Positions 1 to 8,128 of a stretch of DNA of 64,000 nucleotides are shown piece by piece. Each line of letters starts with the position of its first letter. Position 1 is the stretch's first letter. The stretch covers positions 558,001-622,000 of the forward strand of contig NZ_CP085242.1 of the NCBI RefSeq assembly GCF_044810985.1, in the 5' to 3' direction. The notes under the pieces were generated by a model. That model had not been told where the DNA came from. It made no database searches and saw only the letters and a program-made list of their open reading frames with translations. A program made the position numbers and the translations under genes. The DNA comes from Marinospirillum sp031581385 (GTDB taxonomy: Bacteria > Pseudomonadota > Gammaproteobacteria > Pseudomonadales > Halomonadaceae).

Positions 1-2
1 TT

Positions 3-731
3 CGAATAGAAACTCCAGATTACTTGGTTTCTGGCGTTAAAGGTCGGTCACATGTGTATAATGCAAAACTACATGCTAGAGATGTCGCTGTAGCAAAAGT
101 TGATATAAGTAAATTCTATCCATCAACTTCTTCCGAAATAGTAAAGAAGGCATTCAGAAAAATATTTAAATGTTCTAATGATGTGGCTGATACGCTCGAA
201 AAAATCTGTACTGTGAATAATCATGTTCCAACCGGGAGCCCTCTAAGTCAAAGCCTTTGCTTTGTTGTAAATGCTCCTGTTTTTGATCATATAAATATTT
301 ATTCGAAATCCAGGGATATTGTTTTTAGTTTATATGTTGATGATCTGACATTCTCAGGCGGTTTTATTCCAAAGCATTTCTTGAGTTATGTGGAAGGATA
401 TCTTAAAAGAGCGAGGGGCTATCGTTGTCACAAATTTAGAACATATGGAAAAAACACTGAAAAAGTTATTACTGGTGTCGTGGTTAAGTCAAACGAAATT
501 GATCTTAAAAGGACTCAAAGGAACGAAATATCCAATCTTTTTAATAAAATGCCATATTATTCAAACTTAAGGATAAAAGATGATGAAAGGGCCATTAAGT
601 ACTTCCAGAAACTTATTGGTCATCTTTTTTCTGCAGGTCAAATAAGTCCAAGATACCGTCAGTTTGGTTACGAAGTAGTTTCAAAAAGGAAAGATCTGGG
701 AATTAAAGCCCAAAACCAAAACACTAAATAA
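3..731 (+). CDS. Retron-type reverse transcriptase, 5'-truncated by the window edge
   Basis: The reading frame is open from the window edge to the stop at 729-731, so only the C-terminal part (about 240 residues) is present. A TTG at 24 is inside the protein, not its start. Visible RT landmarks are NAxxH (NAKLH, retron-specific insertion), the motif A aspartate in DISKFYPST, the PTGSPLSQ turn, the catalytic YVDD (nt about 333) and the VTG-type motif (VITG). NAxxH together with VTG is the known retron RT signature and separates it from group II intron RTs. Retron RTs make msDNA from an ncRNA that normally lies just upstream, here outside the window. The gene is clearly AT-rich compared with ppsA. 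No effector gene follows on the same strand. Confidence 0.88.
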   Translation, partial: RIETPDYLVSGVKGRSHVYNAKLHARDVAVAKVDISKFYPSTSSEIVKKAFRKIFKCSNDVADTLEKICTVNNHVPTGSPLSQSLCFVVNAPVFDHINIYSKSRDIVFSLYVDDLTFSGGFIPKHFLSYVEGYLKRARGYRCHKFRTYGKNTEKVITGVVVKSNEIDLKRTQRNEISNLFNKMPYYSNLRIKDDERAIKYFQKLIGHLFSAGQISPRYRQFGYEVVSKRKDLGIKAQNQNTK

Positions 732-953
732 AGAGTTATTTGTACCGTGATTTTTAACTTAAGATCACCATGTTTAAGGTTTCTAGCTATACTTTTAAAC
801 CTTCCCAGATCTGCAATGAAAACCAGAAAGTTTTGCTTGCGAAAAGTCTAAAAGGTATTTATATAGAAAACTGTATAGACAAACAGTCTCTTTGAGATAG
901 CTTGGATAATAACCCCTGAAAAACTATTATAAGCATATGAAAGGAATATTGCT

Positions 954-1379
954 TCAGGCAGCCTTAACCTCCAGGTCAAAGCGTTTCCCAAGTGCCATTA
1001 AAGCATTTTCGACCTGTTCAATTTTGGAGCTGTGCAGTAAATCCAGAAGCCTATCTATCTGAGGTGGGTGCACATCCAGCTTGCGGGCAAGGTCGGCTTT
1101 GCGTAGACCTTGTTCCAAAAGAGTGTTCCAAAGCTCGATTTTCGCTAAAGTCAGTAGTGGAAGGTAGACAACAGGCTGGCTTTCCGCAGGTTTTGATGCG
1201 TGGGGGATTGGGCGTCGATTGTCCTGATAGAATGACAAAGCAGTTTCCATGCCATCTGTAGCATCTATCAGAGCCTCTTCAAGAGTATCGCCTGCTCCAT
1301 GGAACTCAGGAATGTCTGGACAGCTTAGCCAGCAACCTGAACTATCATTTTGATGAACAATTACTGGATAGTTATACAT
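954..1379 (-). CDS. hicB: HicB family antitoxin
   Basis: The 141-residue protein starts with the HicB RNase H-like fold: YPVIVHQNDSSGCWLSCPDIPEFHGAGDTLEEAL is the standard N-terminus. It ends in a helix-turn-helix (about 88-130, with KADLARKLDVHPPQIDRLL) that should bind the operon operator. HicB neutralises HicA and represses the operon. It lies 51 bp downstream of hicA on the same strand, the usual toxin-first order. AAAGGTG precedes the ATG. The size and C-terminal DNA-binding domain fit the longer HicB class. Confidence 0.93.
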   Translation of the reverse strand: MYNYPVIVHQNDSSGCWLSCPDIPEFHGAGDTLEEALIDATDGMETALSFYQDNRRPIPHASKPAESQPVVYLPLLTLAKIELWNTLLEQGLRKADLARKLDVHPPQIDRLLDLLHSSKIEQVENALMALGKRFDLEVKAA

Positions 1380-1430
1380 TCTGCACCTTTTGCTTTCCTA
1401 TTGAGAACTTCATTGCTTTGTAAATTGGCA

Positions 1431-1613
1431 TTAATCCTTGAGACCGAGCTGTTTTATAATGCTTTTTCTCAAAGGTTCGCTGATTTCTTTGCTGCCATGG
1501 TAGGGAACTACAGTTTTTCTTCCCATATAGGTGGCTTTGAAATGGCTACCTTTTCCAGGCTCCAGCTCTACACCTTGAGCTATCAGCCAACGCCTGAATT
1601 CACTGTATTTCAT
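1431..1613 (-). CDS. hicA: HicA family mRNA interferase toxin
   Basis: This 60-residue protein has the dsRBD-like HicA fold. It starts MKYSEFRRWLIAQGVEL and has the catalytic His in GKGSHFKAT followed by VPYHGSKEI. HicA cleaves mRNA independently of ribosomes when HicB is lost. AGAGGA lies about 8 nt before the ATG. It is the first gene of a two-gene minus-strand operon with hicB. The pair sits between the retron RT and ppsR, so it is probably part of the same accessory insertion. Confidence 0.93.
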   Translation of the reverse strand: MKYSEFRRWLIAQGVELEPGKGSHFKATYMGRKTVVPYHGSKEISEPLRKSIIKQLGLKD

Positions 1614-1689
1614 GAAAGTCCTCTTTCACTTTTCCACGTTTGCAGTGTACAACCTTGGCAGCAAAACACAACATAAGTGTTGCTTTTCT

Positions 1690-2520
1690 CTACCGTGGCG
1701 AAAACCTTCTTTCGATCCCGGCCAAGGCCAGGATGCGGGTGGAGATTTCTTCGATGGAGTAGTGGGTGGAATCAATATGGCCGATGTTGTGGCGGCGGTA
1801 GAGGTTTTCCACTTCCTCAACTTCCCGGGTGCATTGTTTCAGGGAAGAGTATTTGCTATCAGGGCGGCGCTCATGGCGGATGGAGGCCAGGCGTTCGGGT
1901 TCAATGGTTAAGCCAAAGATTTTGTGGCGGTAGGGGCGCAGAGCCTTGGGCAGTTCGCTGTCCAGGAGGTCGTCTTCGGTGATCGGGTAGTTGGCGGCGC
2001 GCACACCAAACTGCAGGGCCATGTAGATGCAGGTGGGGGTTTTGCCGCAACGGGAAACGCCGACCAGAATCAGGTCCGCCTTGTCGTAGTGGTGGGTGCG
2101 TGCACCGTCGTCGTTGTCCAGCGCATAGTGCACTGAGTCGATTCTTGCCTTGTAGGTGTCTTCTTTTTCCTTGGTCAGGGCGTGGGTTTTGCCGACCGTA
2201 TAGCTGGAATGAGCACCCAGTTCCTCTTCCAGAGGAGCCAGAAATGTGGAAAAGACATCAATGTTCATGGCGTTGCTGTGGCTGATAATATCGCGAATCG
2301 ACTGATCGACGATGGTATCGATCAACAGAGGGCGCGCACCCTCTTCTTCGGACGTTTTGTTGATCAGTTGCACCAACTGGTGAGCTTTTTCGGCAGTATT
2401 GATGTAAGGCTGGGTGATCAGCTCAAACTGGATACCTTCAAATTGTGCCAGCAGGCTGCGCCCTAAAGCTTCGGCGGTAATCCCGGTGCCATCGGAAATG
2501 AAAAAGGCGGTACGCTTCAT
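1690..2520 (-). CDS. ppsR: PEP synthase regulatory protein (bifunctional kinase/phosphorylase)
   Basis: The 276-residue protein matches the DUF299/PpsR family over its full length. It starts MKRTAFFISDGTGITAEALG and has the P-loop-like LVGVSRCGKTPTCIYMA at about 150-168. The family uses ADP to phosphorylate, and Pi to dephosphorylate, an active-site threonine of PEP synthase, switching gluconeogenesis off or on. The target gene ppsA is divergent, 129 bp away, which is the standard gammaproteobacterial arrangement. AGGGGA lies before the ATG. Confidence 0.96.
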   Translation of the reverse strand: MKRTAFFISDGTGITAEALGRSLLAQFEGIQFELITQPYINTAEKAHQLVQLINKTSEEEGARPLLIDTIVDQSIRDIISHSNAMNIDVFSTFLAPLEEELGAHSSYTVGKTHALTKEKEDTYKARIDSVHYALDNDDGARTHHYDKADLILVGVSRCGKTPTCIYMALQFGVRAANYPITEDDLLDSELPKALRPYRHKIFGLTIEPERLASIRHERRPDSKYSSLKQCTREVEEVENLYRRHNIGHIDSTHYSIEEISTRILALAGIERRFSPR

Positions 2521-2583
2521 GCTGTCCCCTAAAATCGTGTATTATCTGTGGCAAATGAATTGCGTAGAGCTTATAGCTGGAAA

Positions 2584-2598
2584 CAGGCATTTTGCCTG
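2584..2598. promoter_or_regulatory. Short palindrome in the ppsR/ppsA divergent promoter region
   Basis: CAGGCA and TGCCTG form a perfect 6-bp inverted repeat with a 3-bp spacer, about 50 bp upstream of the ppsA start and inside the only region that can hold both divergent promoters. This fits an operator for a dimeric regulator. No regulator can be named, and a chance palindrome of this size is possible. Confidence 0.3.
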
Positions 2599-2649
2599 CT
2601 TTGTCCGGTTAAAGCCATCCGCTGAAATCAGTTTAACGGGAGGCCTGTC

Positions 2650-5049
2650 TTGAGCAAGACTGCAGAGGGTGCAAATAACGAGCATATTCTTTGGTTTGAT
2701 CATCTGGGTATGGATGACGTCGAAAGGGTGGGCGGTAAAAATGCTTCCCTGGGTGAGATGATCAGTAACCTGGCTTCAGCCGGTGTTCAGGTGCCCGGTG
2801 GTTTTGCCACCACAGCCGAGGCCTACCGTGAGTTTCTGAAGCATGATGGTCTGGCTGATCGCATCAATCAGGCGCTGAACGAGCTGGACGTGGATGATGT
2901 TCGTGCTCTGGCCACCACGGGTGCACAGATTCGCCAGTGGGTTATAGAAACACCCTTCCCCGAACCTCTTGAAAAAGCCCTTGCTGAAGCCTACCAACAG
3001 CTGGAAAAACAACACCCCAACCTGAAAGTGGCGGTGCGTTCATCGGCCACGGCAGAAGACCTTCCCGATGCCTCTTTTGCCGGTCAGCAGGAAACCTTTT
3101 TGAATATTGAAGGTTTTGCCCAGGTCAAACAGGCCGTGCATGAGGTGTTTGCCTCCCTGTTCAACGACCGGGCAATTTCCTACCGGGTACATCAGGGTTT
3201 TGATCATTCCTTGGTGGCGCTTTCTGCCGGTATCCAAAAGATGGTGCGCTCGGAGACTGGCGCAGCCGGGGTGATGTTCACTCTGGATACTGAATCCGGC
3301 TTTCGTGATGCGGTTTTTGTCACCAGCGCTTATGGTCTGGGTGAAACCGTGGTGCAGGGTTCGGTCAACCCCGATGAGTTTTACGTTCACAAACCCACGC
3401 TGGAAGCCGGTCGCCCTGCTATCCTGCGCCGCAACCTGGGCAGCAAGCTGATCAAGATGGTTTATGGCGAAGAAGCCTCCACGGGTAAATCGGTGAAAAC
3501 CGTGGAAGTGGATTTGGCGGATCGCCAGCGTTTTTCGCTTCAGGATGAGGAAATCATGAACCTGGCCCGTCAGGCGATGATTATCGAAAAGCATTACCAG
3601 CGCCCGATGGATATTGAATGGGCCAAGGATGGTGATGACGGTCAGCTGTATATTGTTCAGGCCCGCCCGGAAACCGTGAAAAGTCGTGATGGCAACAATG
3701 TCATGGAGCGTTTCCTGCTCAAGGAGCAGGGTGAAGTCCTGATTGAAGGCCGGGCGATTGGCCAGCGTATCGGTGCTGGTAAGGTGCGGATTGTGGAAGG
3801 CCCGCATCAAATGGACAAGGTTGAAGCCGGTGACATTCTGGTCACCGACATGACCGATCCCGATTGGGAACCGGTGATGAAGAAGGCTTCGGCCATTGTC
3901 ACCAACCGCGGTGGGCGTACCTGCCATGCTGCCATCATTGCCCGTGAACTGGGAATTGCCGCAGTAGTGGGCTGTGGGGATGCCACTGAAGAATTGCAGG
4001 ATGGTGCTGAAGTCACGGTTTCCTGTGCGGAAGGCGATACCGGTTTTATTTATGCAGGCATCCTGGATTATGAGCTGTTGACCAACAGTGTGGATGCCAT
4101 GCCGGATCTGCCTTTTAAAATCATGATGAATGTCGGCAACCCGGATCGGGCGTTTGGCTTTGCGGCCCTGCCCAATGAAGGGGTTGGCCTGGCTCGCCTG
4201 GAGTTCATCATCAATCGTATGATCGGTGTGCACCCCAAGGCTCTGCTGGAATTTGATACCCTGCCCGCCGATTTACAAAAAAGCATTCGCAGCCGCACCG
4301 TGGGTTACAGTGACCCCGTTGAATTTTATGTGGAAAAACTGGTGGAAGGGATTGCCAGCCTGGCGGCTGCCTTCTGGCCCAAACGCGTGATCGTGCGGCT
4401 TTCTGATTTCAAATCCAATGAATATGAAAACCTCATCGGTGGCAAGCAATATGAACCCGCCGAAGAAAACCCCATGTTGGGTTTCCGCGGGGCTTCACGC
4501 TATATTTCCGAGAAGTTTCAGGATTGTTTTGAACTGGAATGTCGTGCCTTGAAAAAAGTGCGCGATGTCATGGGCCTGAATAATGTCGAGATCATGGTGC
4601 CCTTCGTGCGTACACCCGGCGAAGCCAAGGGGGTTTCCGACTTGCTGGCTGCCAATGGTCTGGTGCGCGGCGAAAACGGCCTGAAACTGATCATGATGTG
4701 CGAACTGCCCGCCAATGCCCTGCTGGCTGAAGAATTTCTGGAATACTTTGATGGCTTCTCCATTGGTTCCAATGACCTGACCCAGCTCACCTTGGGTCTG
4801 GATCGTGACTCCGGTATCGTGGCTCACCTCTTTGATGAGCGTAACCCGGCTGTTAAAAAGCTTTTGTCCATGGCGATTGTTGCCTGCAAGAAACAGGGCA
4901 AATACGTGGGTATCTGCGGTCAGGGGCCTTCGGATCACCCGGATCTGGCACGCTGGCTGATGGAGCAGGGCATAGATTCGGTTTCCCTCAACCCGGATGC
5001 CGTACTGGATACCTGGTTTAGTCTGGCGAATGAAACGCCGGAAAACTAA
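2650..5049 (+). CDS. ppsA: Phosphoenolpyruvate synthase
   Basis: This 799-residue enzyme converts pyruvate and ATP to PEP, AMP and phosphate in the cytoplasm, the entry step of gluconeogenesis. The N-terminal ATP-grasp pyruvate-binding domain opens with the family motif VGGKNASLGEM. The central phosphohistidine domain has TNRGGRTCHAAIIARELG, with the catalytic His after the Thr that PpsR modifies. The C-terminal TIM barrel carries GSNDLTQLTLG and GICGQGPSD. The start is TTG, with GGGAGG 6 nt upstream; the next in-frame ATG would cut into conserved sequence. Length is typical of the family. Confidence 0.98.
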   Translation: MSKTAEGANNEHILWFDHLGMDDVERVGGKNASLGEMISNLASAGVQVPGGFATTAEAYREFLKHDGLADRINQALNELDVDDVRALATTGAQIRQWVIETPFPEPLEKALAEAYQQLEKQHPNLKVAVRSSATAEDLPDASFAGQQETFLNIEGFAQVKQAVHEVFASLFNDRAISYRVHQGFDHSLVALSAGIQKMVRSETGAAGVMFTLDTESGFRDAVFVTSAYGLGETVVQGSVNPDEFYVHKPTLEAGRPAILRRNLGSKLIKMVYGEEASTGKSVKTVEVDLADRQRFSLQDEEIMNLARQAMIIEKHYQRPMDIEWAKDGDDGQLYIVQARPETVKSRDGNNVMERFLLKEQGEVLIEGRAIGQRIGAGKVRIVEGPHQMDKVEAGDILVTDMTDPDWEPVMKKASAIVTNRGGRTCHAAIIARELGIAAVVGCGDATEELQDGAEVTVSCAEGDTGFIYAGILDYELLTNSVDAMPDLPFKIMMNVGNPDRAFGFAALPNEGVGLARLEFIINRMIGVHPKALLEFDTLPADLQKSIRSRTVGYSDPVEFYVEKLVEGIASLAAAFWPKRVIVRLSDFKSNEYENLIGGKQYEPAEENPMLGFRGASRYISEKFQDCFELECRALKKVRDVMGLNNVEIMVPFVRTPGEAKGVSDLLAANGLVRGENGLKLIMMCELPANALLAEEFLEYFDGFSIGSNDLTQLTLGLDRDSGIVAHLFDERNPAVKKLLSMAIVACKKQGKYVGICGQGPSDHPDLARWLMEQGIDSVSLNPDAVLDTWFSLANETPEN

Positions 5050-5066
5050 CGAAAGAAACTAGACTA

Positions 5067-5162
5067 GATGCCGGAGCTTGTTGTCAGGACGCGTGAATAC
5101 ATCCCTGTAAGCTCTGGCTGCAACTTCCTGTTGCAGACAGCCTGACAAGCAACTCCGGCATC
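5067..5162. repeat. 96-bp palindromic intergenic repeat element
   Basis: Two 22-bp arms (5067-5088 and 5141-5162) are inverted copies with three mismatches. They begin GATGCCGGAG and end CTCCGGCATC. Inside is a second perfect hairpin with stem CTGCAAC/GTTGCAG (5118-5136). The cruciform fills most of the ppsA-rraA gap and has no U-tract, so it is not a simple terminator. It looks like a REP or MITE-type dispersed palindrome. I see no second copy in this window, so dispersal across the genome is inferred. Confidence 0.65.
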
Positions 5163-5210
5163 CAGCCAGATCAGCTACCAATTCAAAATAAGTGATAGTA
5201 AGGAGCAACC

Positions 5211-5699
5211 ATGCACTATGTAACCCCTGATCTCTGTGACGCCTATCCAGATTTGATCGACGTTGTGGAACCTATGTTCACCAATCTGGGCGGTCGTGAT
5301 TCTTTTGGTGGCGAAATTGTCACCATCAAGTGCTTTGAAGATAACTCACTGGTCAAGGAAGAAGTCGATAAGCCCGGTAAAGGCAAGGTTATGGTGGTGG
5401 ATGCCGGTGGCTCTTTCCGCTGTGCCATGCTGGGTGACATGCTTGCCGAAAAAGCAGTTAAAAACGGCTGGGAAGGCGTGATCATGTACGGCTGTATCCG
5501 CGATGTGGACATCATCAATGAACTGGATATCGGTGTTCAGGCTCTGGGTACTCATCCGAAAAAATCCGAGAAAAAAGGCGTGGGCGAATACCAGGTGCCG
5601 GTTTCCTTCGGTGGTGTGACTTTTGTCAGCGGTGATTATGTCTATGCTGATAATAATGGGATTATTGTGTCCCCCGAACCCCTGGAAATGCCAGAGTAA
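5211..5699 (+). CDS. rraA: Ribonuclease E activity regulator RraA
   Basis: The 162-residue protein has the RraA fold throughout: TPDLCDAYPD at the N-terminus, GGRDSFGGEIVTIKCFEDN, VMVVDAGGSFRCAMLGDMLAEKAV and the GCIRDVDII loop. RraA binds the C-terminal degradosome scaffold of RNase E and lowers mRNA decay. Some members of the wider fold are HMG/CHA aldolases, but the length and the GGSFRCAMLGD region fit true RraA. AAGGAG lies 5 nt before the ATG. The gamma-glutamyltransferase gene begins 12 bp downstream and may be co-transcribed. Confidence 0.95.
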   Translation: MHYVTPDLCDAYPDLIDVVEPMFTNLGGRDSFGGEIVTIKCFEDNSLVKEEVDKPGKGKVMVVDAGGSFRCAMLGDMLAEKAVKNGWEGVIMYGCIRDVDIINELDIGVQALGTHPKKSEKKGVGEYQVPVSFGGVTFVSGDYVYADNNGIIVSPEPLEMPE

Positions 5700-5711
5700 C
5701 TGGATCATTAA

Positions 5712-7517
5712 ATGATCAATAGAAAATCACCGCTGTTGTTGGCTTTTGCTGCTTTGCTGGCCGGATGTGCGGGTGTCAGTGAAGAGACTGTGCGGGTCGA
5801 TCCTGTTGAGCTGCAACAGCCGGAAATGGCCACTGGTTTGCAAAAGCGTGAAGGCACGGTGCATGAAAACTTTGCCGTTGCTGCGGCCAATCCGCTGGCT
5901 GCTGAGGCCGGCAAGCAGATTCTGCAGCAGGGTGGCAGTGCTGTGGATGCAGCGATTGCCGTGCAGCTGGTTCTGGGTCTGGTTGAGCCTCAGTCCAGTG
6001 GCATCGGTGGGGGTGGTTTTCTATTAAGCTGGGATGGTGAGCATCTGGTGGCCTGGGATGGTCGTGAAACTGCGCCTCAGGGTGCGACACCTGAGCTGTT
6101 TCTGGATGCAGAAGGGCAGCCGCTGCCTTTTAATGATGCCGTGGCCACAGGTTCTGCTGTGGGTGTTCCAGGGCTTCTGGCCATGCTGGAAGCGGCGCAT
6201 GAGGAACAAGGTGAATTGCCTTGGGCGGTTCTTTTTGAGCCTGCCATCCAGCTTGCAGAGGAAGGTTTTGAGGTCAGCCCCAGACTGCACCAGATGCTGG
6301 CTGCGGATTCCTTGCTGCCGGAGAACCCGGCCAGTAAGGCGTTTTATTACACCCAGGAAGGTCAGCCTTTGGCAACCGGCACGAAGTTGACCAATCCGGC
6401 CTTGGCGCAAGTCTATCGTGGGTTGGCAGAGCAGGGCAGTGCATTTTTTTACCAGGGTGCTGTCGCTGACAATCTGCTGGAAGCGGTTCAGAATACAAAG
6501 ATCAAACCCAGCAGTATGACTCAGGATGATCTGCGTAATTACCGGCCTGTCGCCAGAGAAGCCCTATGTGCCAGTTGGCTGAAACATCTGGTTTGTGGTT
6601 TCCCACCGCCCTCCTCGGGGCAGTTGGCTGTGATGCAGATTCTGGGTATTCTGGAAATCCTCAACAAGGAAGACACAGCCAGCCGGGACAACTTCTATTC
6701 CCCTTCCGGCCTGCATTGGTACATTGAAGCCTCACGCCTGGCTTTTGCCGATCGGGCCCAGTATGTTGCCGATCCTGATTTTGTGGAGCCACCCGGCGAT
6801 GACTGGCTGAGTCTTTTGCAGCCTGAGTATTTGCAGGAGAGGGCGAAACAAATCACTCCGGTGACTCTGGGGCGTGTGGATGCCGGTCATCCGGGCAGCC
6901 TGGAAACAGGTTTGGCACCCCAACCCAACCAGCCTGAACACGGAACCAGTCATATCAGTATTATTGACAGCCAGGGGCGGGGTGTTGCCATGACCAGTTC
7001 TGTTGAGCAGGCTTTTGGCAGTCGTATTCTGGTTGATGGTGGTACCGGTCTGCCGGGGGGTTATTTACTCAATAACCAGCTTACGGACTTTTCTTTTCTG
7101 CCCGAAGATGATGAGGGCCACCCGATTGCCAACCGGGTTGAACCCGGTAAAAGGCCGCGTTCCAGCATGAGTCCCACCCTGGTGTTCAACCCCGAATCAG
7201 AAGAGCTGATTGCCAGCCTGGGGTCTCCTGGCGGTGCAGCCATCATTCATTATACGGCTAAAACCCTGCTGGGCATGTTGCAGTGGCAGTTATCGCCACA
7301 GGAGGCCGTGGAATTGCCCAATCTGGCCAACTTCAACTCCACCACTCTGCTGGAAAAAGGTCGCTTTGAATCCTATCTGGTTCTGAGTCTGGAAGCCAGG
7401 GGCCAGGAAGTTGTCGAGAAAGATCTGACCAGCGGCATCCAGGCCTTGCTGGTGACCCCCCAGGGTATTCTGGGAGGCGCAGATCCCCGTCGTGAAGGCA
7501 GGGTTTCCGGTGAGTGA
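5712..7517 (+). CDS. ggt: Gamma-glutamyltransferase, predicted lipoprotein
   Basis: This 601-residue Ntn-hydrolase cleaves or transfers the gamma-glutamyl group of glutathione. The start of the large subunit is clear (HENFAVAAANPLAAEAGKQILQQGGSAVDAAIA). The self-processing site is in EHGTSHISI, where Thr becomes the N-terminal nucleophile of the small subunit. The small-subunit oxyanion-hole region (RPRSSMSPTLVF) and SLGSPGGAAII follow. The N-terminus is a lipoprotein signal, with a hydrophobic run and LLAGC lipobox (Cys about 19). The enzyme should therefore be membrane-anchored rather than free in the periplasm, unlike E. coli Ggt. Its end overlaps the maf gene. Confidence 0.95.
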   Translation: MINRKSPLLLAFAALLAGCAGVSEETVRVDPVELQQPEMATGLQKREGTVHENFAVAAANPLAAEAGKQILQQGGSAVDAAIAVQLVLGLVEPQSSGIGGGGFLLSWDGEHLVAWDGRETAPQGATPELFLDAEGQPLPFNDAVATGSAVGVPGLLAMLEAAHEEQGELPWAVLFEPAIQLAEEGFEVSPRLHQMLAADSLLPENPASKAFYYTQEGQPLATGTKLTNPALAQVYRGLAEQGSAFFYQGAVADNLLEAVQNTKIKPSSMTQDDLRNYRPVAREALCASWLKHLVCGFPPPSSGQLAVMQILGILEILNKEDTASRDNFYSPSGLHWYIEASRLAFADRAQYVADPDFVEPPGDDWLSLLQPEYLQERAKQITPVTLGRVDAGHPGSLETGLAPQPNQPEHGTSHISIIDSQGRGVAMTSSVEQAFGSRILVDGGTGLPGGYLLNNQLTDFSFLPEDDEGHPIANRVEPGKRPRSSMSPTLVFNPESEELIASLGSPGGAAIIHYTAKTLLGMLQWQLSPQEAVELPNLANFNSTTLLEKGRFESYLVLSLEARGQEVVEKDLTSGIQALLVTPQGILGGADPRREGRVSGE

Positions 7518-8127
7518 AGTCCAGCACCGCCTTCCGCTCCTGAAGCATCTGGTCCTGGCTTCGGCTTCGCCGCGGCGCCGTGAGCTTCTCCAGCAATTGC
7601 AACCCTCCCTGCAACTGAGTATTCAGCCAGCCAACCTTGATGAAAGCCGAATTCATCAAGAAAACGGTGAAGAACTGGTGCAGCGCCTGGCACTGGCCAA
7701 GGCCCATCGGGTCGTCTGTGAGCTTGCCCCGGAAAAAGCGGATTTTCCGGTGTTGGCAGCCGATACCGAAGTGGTTTTGGATGGCCATCCGCTGGGTAAA
7801 CCGGAAAATCCCGAGGCTGCCGTCAATTTGCTGAAAAGCCTGTCTGGGCGCTCCCATGAAGTGAAGACCGGCATGGCTCTGGTTCAGGGAGACACCTGGC
7901 TGACTGCGGTGGTGACGACCCAGGTGGTCTTTCGCAACCTGGATGACCAAGAAATTGGCGCCTATGTGGCCACAGGTGAACCGGATGACAAGGCCGGTGG
8001 TTATGCCATCCAGGGGCGAGGAGCGGCCTTGGTGGAGCGTATAGAAGGCAGCTACACCAATGTCGTGGGTCTTCCCCTGGAAAAGCTCACCCAGATGTTT
8101 CGGCGGTTGGGTTATCGGGTTTTTTGA
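7510..8127 (+). CDS. maf: Maf family nucleoside triphosphate pyrophosphatase
   Basis: The protein has the Maf core: LVLASASPRRRELL at the N-terminus, LAADTEVVLDGHPLGKP in the middle and GYAIQGRGAALVERIEGSYTNVVGLP near the end. Maf enzymes hydrolyse dTTP, UTP and modified pyrimidine nucleotides, a house-cleaning role; which of the two bacterial subfamilies this is cannot be settled by eye. I chose the GTG at 7510 because GGCAGGG lies 6 nt upstream, giving 205 residues. A GTG at 7492 would add six residues. The 8-bp overlap with ggt suggests translational coupling. Confidence 0.93.
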   Translation: MSEVQHRLPLLKHLVLASASPRRRELLQQLQPSLQLSIQPANLDESRIHQENGEELVQRLALAKAHRVVCELAPEKADFPVLAADTEVVLDGHPLGKPENPEAAVNLLKSLSGRSHEVKTGMALVQGDTWLTAVVTTQVVFRNLDDQEIGAYVATGEPDDKAGGYAIQGRGAALVERIEGSYTNVVGLPLEKLTQMFRRLGYRVF

Positions 8128-8128
8128 C

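Noticed and set aside
3040..4233. 397-aa minus-strand frame inside ppsA
   Set aside because: It is antisense to a complete, conserved ppsA and its sequence is composition-driven, without domains or a ribosome site.
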